Assembly: GCA_040268355.1 (NCBI GenBank)
Contig: JAWRIT010000123.1
Span: forward strand, 1 to 46,799
Source: UBA1367 sp040268355
GTDB taxonomy: Bacteria; Actinomycetota; Coriobacteriia; Coriobacteriales; Atopobiaceae
Direction: 5' to 3'
DNA length: 46,799 nt
Positions within the stretch are counted from its first letter, which is position 1. Each line of letters begins with the position of its first letter. The notes beneath the pieces are model-generated. The model did no database searches, had not been told where the DNA came from, and worked only from the letters and a program-made list of their open reading frames with translations. Below, piece by piece: positions 43,530 to 46,799 of the stretch. The position numbers and the translations under genes are program-made.

Positions 43530-44693
43530 TTAGTTGAAGTCGTAGTCGTCGGGGGTGTCTGCCTCGCCGAACTCAGCCACGTCCTTGTCGTCCTCGTCGT
43601 AATGGAAGACGCACTTGACCGCAGACTTGTCGGCCATAGCGGCAAAGCCCTCCTGCCACTGCGACAGGCCAAGACGATGCGTGATCATGGGCTGGACCTT
43701 CACAGCACCGGCAGCGAGCAGTCGGATGCACTCGCGCCAGGAGGTGGAGTCGTACGCCTGGTGGCCGATGATGCTCTTGTTCCATTCGGTGATGTTGTTG
43801 ATGGAGAACTCGAGCGGCTTGAAGCCCATGCCCACGCGCACGACCTCGCCGTTGGGACGCAGCATCTGCAGGGACTGCTGAAGGGCGATGTTGGCGCCGG
43901 AGCACTCGACGACAAGGCCCAGGTTGTCACGGCCGCAGATCTCCGTGCAGCGCGCGACCACATCCTCCTTGGAACCATTGACGCAGTGCGTCGCGCCGAC
44001 CTCGCGGGCAATGGGAAAACGCGTCTTGACGTCTTCCTCCAGACCGACCATGACGATGTTGACCGCTCCCATGATCCGTGCAATCTGAACTGCGAACAGA
44101 CCAAGCGGTCCCGTGCCTATCACGACGACGTCCTGTCCGGGAAGGAAGCTGGACTGCTGGGCGATGGCCTTGTAGGAGTTGGCGATGGGATCAAGAACTG
44201 CGGCTTCCTCGTACTTCACACCCTCGGGAATCTCCCAGATGGCGCGGGGGTGAAGACGAAGGATGTCACCGGGGATCTTGGCATACTTGGTAAAGCCGCC
44301 TGAACCACCGAACACCTGATAGTTGTTGTCGAGTCCAAGGCCGCTCTTGTGCTCGCAAAGCATGAAGTCTCCCTGCTCGCAAGTTGGGCAGGTGCCGCAA
44401 GCCTTGCCGGAGTTGTCGGAGACGACTCGCTGGCCAACCTTCCAGGCGGTGACGTTCTCCCCCACCTTGACGATGATGCCGGCAAACTCGTGCCCGCGAA
44501 TGGAATTGAGCTCGTCGGACGTGTTGCTTCCCTCAAGATCGGCATACCAGTGCTTCATGTCTGCGCCGCAGATTGCCGCCGCTTTGATGCGAATGATGAT
44601 GTCGTCGGGTCCACATTCGGGCGTCGGCATGTCAATGTAGTGATACCCGCCGAACTCCCCCTTGTCGCTGCAGTACCTAGTCAATGCCTTCAT
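43530..44693 (-). CDS. Zinc-dependent medium-chain polyol dehydrogenase (second)
   Basis: This 387-residue MDR-family enzyme is distinct from the one at 40043. Catalytic ligands are C42 (ICGAD) and H68/E69 (RGHEF). The structural-zinc set is complete (C99, C102, C105, C113). The Rossmann loop is GTGPLGL, and VVECSGAN follows. The C-terminal tail is unusually acidic (DEDDKDVAEFGEADTPDDYD). It should oxidise a polyol or sugar phosphate. It is the first gene of the cluster and has GGAGGAG before its start. A candidate promoter with repeated operator-like motifs lies 115-140 bases upstream. Confidence 0.92.
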   Translation of the reverse strand: MKALTRYCSDKGEFGGYHYIDMPTPECGPDDIIIRIKAAAICGADMKHWYADLEGSNTSDELNSIRGHEFAGIIVKVGENVTAWKVGQRVVSDNSGKACGTCPTCEQGDFMLCEHKSGLGLDNNYQVFGGSGGFTKYAKIPGDILRLHPRAIWEIPEGVKYEEAAVLDPIANSYKAIAQQSSFLPGQDVVVIGTGPLGLFAVQIARIMGAVNIVMVGLEEDVKTRFPIAREVGATHCVNGSKEDVVARCTEICGRDNLGLVVECSGANIALQQSLQMLRPNGEVVRVGMGFKPLEFSINNITEWNKSIIGHQAYDSTSWRECIRLLAAGAVKVQPMITHRLGLSQWQEGFAAMADKSAVKCVFHYDEDDKDVAEFGEADTPDDYDFN

Positions 44694-44798
44694 GAGGCTC
44701 TCCTCCGTCTCGTCCTCTCGGCTGCTTGCCTCTCACACCCCAGCCCCGTACGCGACTCGGCCGATGACGCGCTTGTGGGGCAGCTTCACTCTAGCAAT

Positions 44799-44835
44799 AT
44801 TTCTGTGTTTTAAGGTACTAATTTCTTTGTTTCAA
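44799..44835 (-). promoter_or_regulatory. Candidate promoter with direct-repeat operator motifs
   Basis: On the minus strand TTGAAA (44830-44835) and TTAAAA (44808-44813) are spaced by 16 bases. Two copies of a 12-mer, reading ATTTCT-TGTTT on the plus strand, lie at 44799-44810 and 44821-44832, 22 bp apart, overlapping this promoter. A locally AT-rich stretch stands out from the GC-rich surroundings. DeoR repressors often bind direct repeats, so a role for the cluster's regulator is plausible. Confidence 0.4.
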
Positions 44836-45004
44836 AGGTTTCTATCTGTGAAAGGTGGATTTAGAGCGCCCAAAGGTAGTCGCGTACAGCGCAGATGAGC
44901 ATATGAAGCGTGAAGTGGGGGAGTGTCTCCATTGCATTGGCGGCCTTAAGCAGTTCCTAGGACGGGGCTGCCTGAGGCGCTCCCGCATGGACCCATACGT
45001 CTTC

Positions 45005-45319
45005 AAAAAACGGCCCCTTATCGTCCCGCGATTCGTAAAACCCCAGGTTCTTTCATCAATCTTCGTATTAAATGCTAGATAACAGGCCGTTTTTTCGGGT
45101 CCCTGGTCGCGGATGGGGGCGTATCCGGCCCCACGGACGGACAGCTCAAGGGCGGCGTCTTGGGGTGCCCGCGCGCCACGGGGGCGGATCCACACCCCAT
45201 TTGCGGCGCGTCTACCTGCGGTTTCTCGGGTGCCGTTTCGCCACCGTGGGGACACCGCACCCGCCGCAGGGCCGGAGGGGCGCAAAAACAGCCTCCCCCA
45301 CCTGCGCAAACACCTGAGA
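45005..45319. repeat. Long direct repeat, copy B
   Basis: Second copy of the block at 33923-34236. It begins with AAAAAACGGCC at 45005-45015 and repeats the whole 314-bp unit including the hairpin arm GGCCGTTTTTT. It has one extra base relative to copy A, in the GGATGGGGG stretch. The two copies are in direct orientation, 11.08 kb apart, on either side of the complete polyol cluster. Confidence 0.9.
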
Positions 45320-45619
45320 GCCAAAATACGGCCTCCATCTATCGCGAATGGGATCTTTCCCATCCCATCGGCTCCGGACGCTCTGAGGCCGCCTGCGCCA
45401 GGGGTCCCGACCGGGCCACCAGACGACATGACCACAGAAGCGTGACCGGCGATCCGCGCTCGACTCACAACTAGTTCGACGCCTCCGCAATTGCAGGGAG
45501 CTCTTTAAATAGTGGGCTTCGCGTCATCTGCCACTGGCTCTTCGGCAAAACACCCAGCTCGCCAAAGACCGGCACGCCTTTGGGCATGCTTGCCGACGCG
45601 ACGACGCAATCACAAATGC

Positions 45620-46738
45620 CTACGGCCGCACGAGGCGAAAGCCCGCCCCATGGCACACAAACGGCAAAAACGTAAGATCCCGCTCATCCACGTGCCCCGC
45701 GACCGTGTCACGAGCGTCAAGTGCAAACGCCTTGCGCGCGATCTCGACCTCCCCGGAATAGCGACCATATGTGGCGTTGCTCACGATCACGTCGCCAACC
45801 GAGCAGGTCTTGCCTTCCGAACCGAAATCAGGTGCCTTAGGGCTTGGCGTATCGTCCCATAGGCGCGACTCCTGAGACCGGATGACGTATGGCGACGAGT
45901 CGAAACGGTCATGCTGGACCCTGCCATAGAGGTATCTGAACCCCTCGTCCAGACGTGCTCGCAGGCTGACATAGCCACGGCCGAACTCATCCATGCGCTC
46001 CCACATAGCCTTGGACACATCCGGGTCTCCGACAAACACCACATCGCACCCAGCCGAGAAGAGCTCGAGCATGTCACGCGCAAGGCCATCGCCCTTATCA
46101 CCACGATGGACCTCGATCGTCGGCAGCCCCTCATGCAGGGGGCCGCGCAACGTCGCATCCCCCGGCACGAACGCCATAACTTGGAGCCCCAGCTCCTTGA
46201 GACGTGCATTGGTATGCGCCACGCGCTCCAGCGAGAGCCCCGTCAGCCTCTTGGGATAATAGTTGTGGCACGCCGCAAAGTTCGAAAGGTCGGCGCCGGC
46301 CGCACGCCAGGCCACGACATCCGAGCGTGTGACAGTCGACGCGTTGAACGTCACGTGAAAGCTACGTGACAGCGCCGCGACCTGTCTCGCGTCAAAGCCA
46401 AAGTCGAGTCGGGCATGCGTGACGCCAAGCGCTGCCACCTCATCGAAATCCTGGCATCCCAGCTTTTGGAGGGTCCTTGCCGACACATCGGCCATCAGGC
46501 TGATTCCCGCCTCGCGACACAGGTCGAGCAGGCGACGCACTTCCCTCCGATAGTCGATGCCCGTCTCCTCCGGAATGTGCAGCGACGTAAACGCATGGCG
46601 GACACCTGCGCGCGACGCCTTCCGTACGACTGCCTCATTGGCAGCGTAACCCCCGGAGAGGTAGAGCGAGATGCCCGCCGTCCACGGCCCTCCGCCCGTC
46701 GTCCACGATCCGCCCTGCGACGATCCGTCCCATGACAT
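45620..46738 (-). CDS. mupG: MupG-like 6-phospho-N-acetylmuramidase (DUF871 family)
   Basis: The 372-residue protein belongs to the DUF871/MupG family, which hydrolyses MurNAc-6-phosphate-GlcNAc disaccharides during cell-wall recycling. It begins with ISLYLSGGYAANEAVVRKASRAGVRHAFTSLHIPEE, the TIM-barrel N-terminus. LMADVSARTLQKLG, then LDFGFDARQVA and NFAACHNYYPKRLTGLS follow. The C-terminal small domain (GDVIVSNATYGRYSGEVEIARK to GAGFRLVRP) is complete. A short Gly/Ser/Trp-rich N-terminal extension precedes the domain; ATG 46738 follows GGATGGAG. No muramic-acid PTS or etherase is visible, but the window ends here. Confidence 0.88.
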   Translation of the reverse strand: MSWDGSSQGGSWTTGGGPWTAGISLYLSGGYAANEAVVRKASRAGVRHAFTSLHIPEETGIDYRREVRRLLDLCREAGISLMADVSARTLQKLGCQDFDEVAALGVTHARLDFGFDARQVAALSRSFHVTFNASTVTRSDVVAWRAAGADLSNFAACHNYYPKRLTGLSLERVAHTNARLKELGLQVMAFVPGDATLRGPLHEGLPTIEVHRGDKGDGLARDMLELFSAGCDVVFVGDPDVSKAMWERMDEFGRGYVSLRARLDEGFRYLYGRVQHDRFDSSPYVIRSQESRLWDDTPSPKAPDFGSEGKTCSVGDVIVSNATYGRYSGEVEIARKAFALDARDTVAGHVDERDLTFLPFVCHGAGFRLVRP

Positions 46739-46799
46739 GGTTGCTCCATCCTTGCAGTCGAGCTTTTCGGTGCCGGGATGCCGGCCAGGAAAGGCGCGC

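Larger units (their letters stand above)
44694..45619. other. Intergenic region between dehydrogenase and MupG genes
   Basis: This ~930-bp region lies upstream of the polyol cluster and downstream of the MupG-like gene. It contains the candidate promoter (44799-44835), repeat copy B (45005-45319), and a short minus-strand frame at 45471-45656 of plausible coding composition but no start signal. Bases 44836-45004 and 45320-45470 show nothing recognisable. Confidence 0.6.

Overview
The window is high-GC DNA from a Gram-positive bacterium with densely packed genes. It carries an LPXTG surface adhesin, an AmaP/DUF2273/Asp23 cluster, LytR-CpsA-Psr, Stealth and LicD proteins, and glycerophosphate-type wall polymer genes. 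This mix fits the Actinobacteria, most probably a Coriobacteriia member of the Olsenella/Atopobium/Collinsella type. That placement is inferred from protein content and style only. No rRNA, tRNA, CRISPR array, phage gene or transposase gene was recognised.

Layout. Positions 59-3596 hold two envelope genes on the minus strand: a membrane-anchored SurA-N-like protein and an LPXTG adhesin. About 1 kb of gene-free DNA with a nested palindrome follows. Positions 4653-10284 (minus) form a purine/nucleoside unit: xanthine phosphoribosyltransferase, BMP-family lipoprotein, twin-NBD ATPase and two overlapping permeases. Positions 10396-16745 hold dxs, a small unknown gene, cysE-cysK, and a membrane acyltransferase. 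Positions 16107-18276 are an Asp23/DUF2273/AmaP envelope-stress cluster.

Positions 18886-33717 are a large cell-wall polymer locus. It contains an LCP ligase, a DUF4012 protein, gpsA (supplier of sn-glycerol-3-phosphate), an LTA-synthase-like phosphotransferase, a membrane-anchored TagF-like glycerophosphotransferase, a YidC-like domain fused to a second sulfatase-fold phosphotransferase, a protein with two beta-helix halves, a Stealth sugar-phosphotransferase and a LicD protein. Together they suggest assembly, export, decoration and attachment of a glycerophosphate- or sugar-phosphate-containing polymer.

Positions 34452-44693 (minus) are a polyol/ketose catabolic cluster: two zinc dehydrogenases, an Rpe/AlsE-like epimerase, an MFS transporter, a class II aldolase, a PfkB kinase, an aldo/keto reductase, a dicarboxylate-type symporter and a DeoR regulator. 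It lies between two roughly 314-bp direct repeats that are about 95% identical (33923-34236 and 45005-45319). A MupG-like 6-phospho-N-acetylmuramidase gene closes the window.

The most unusual items are three. The first is the YidC-sulfatase fusion, in which the expected groove arginine is an asparagine. The second is a mirror-symmetric array of 31-bp-phased repeats at 18440-18785. The third is the repeat pair flanking the polyol cluster.
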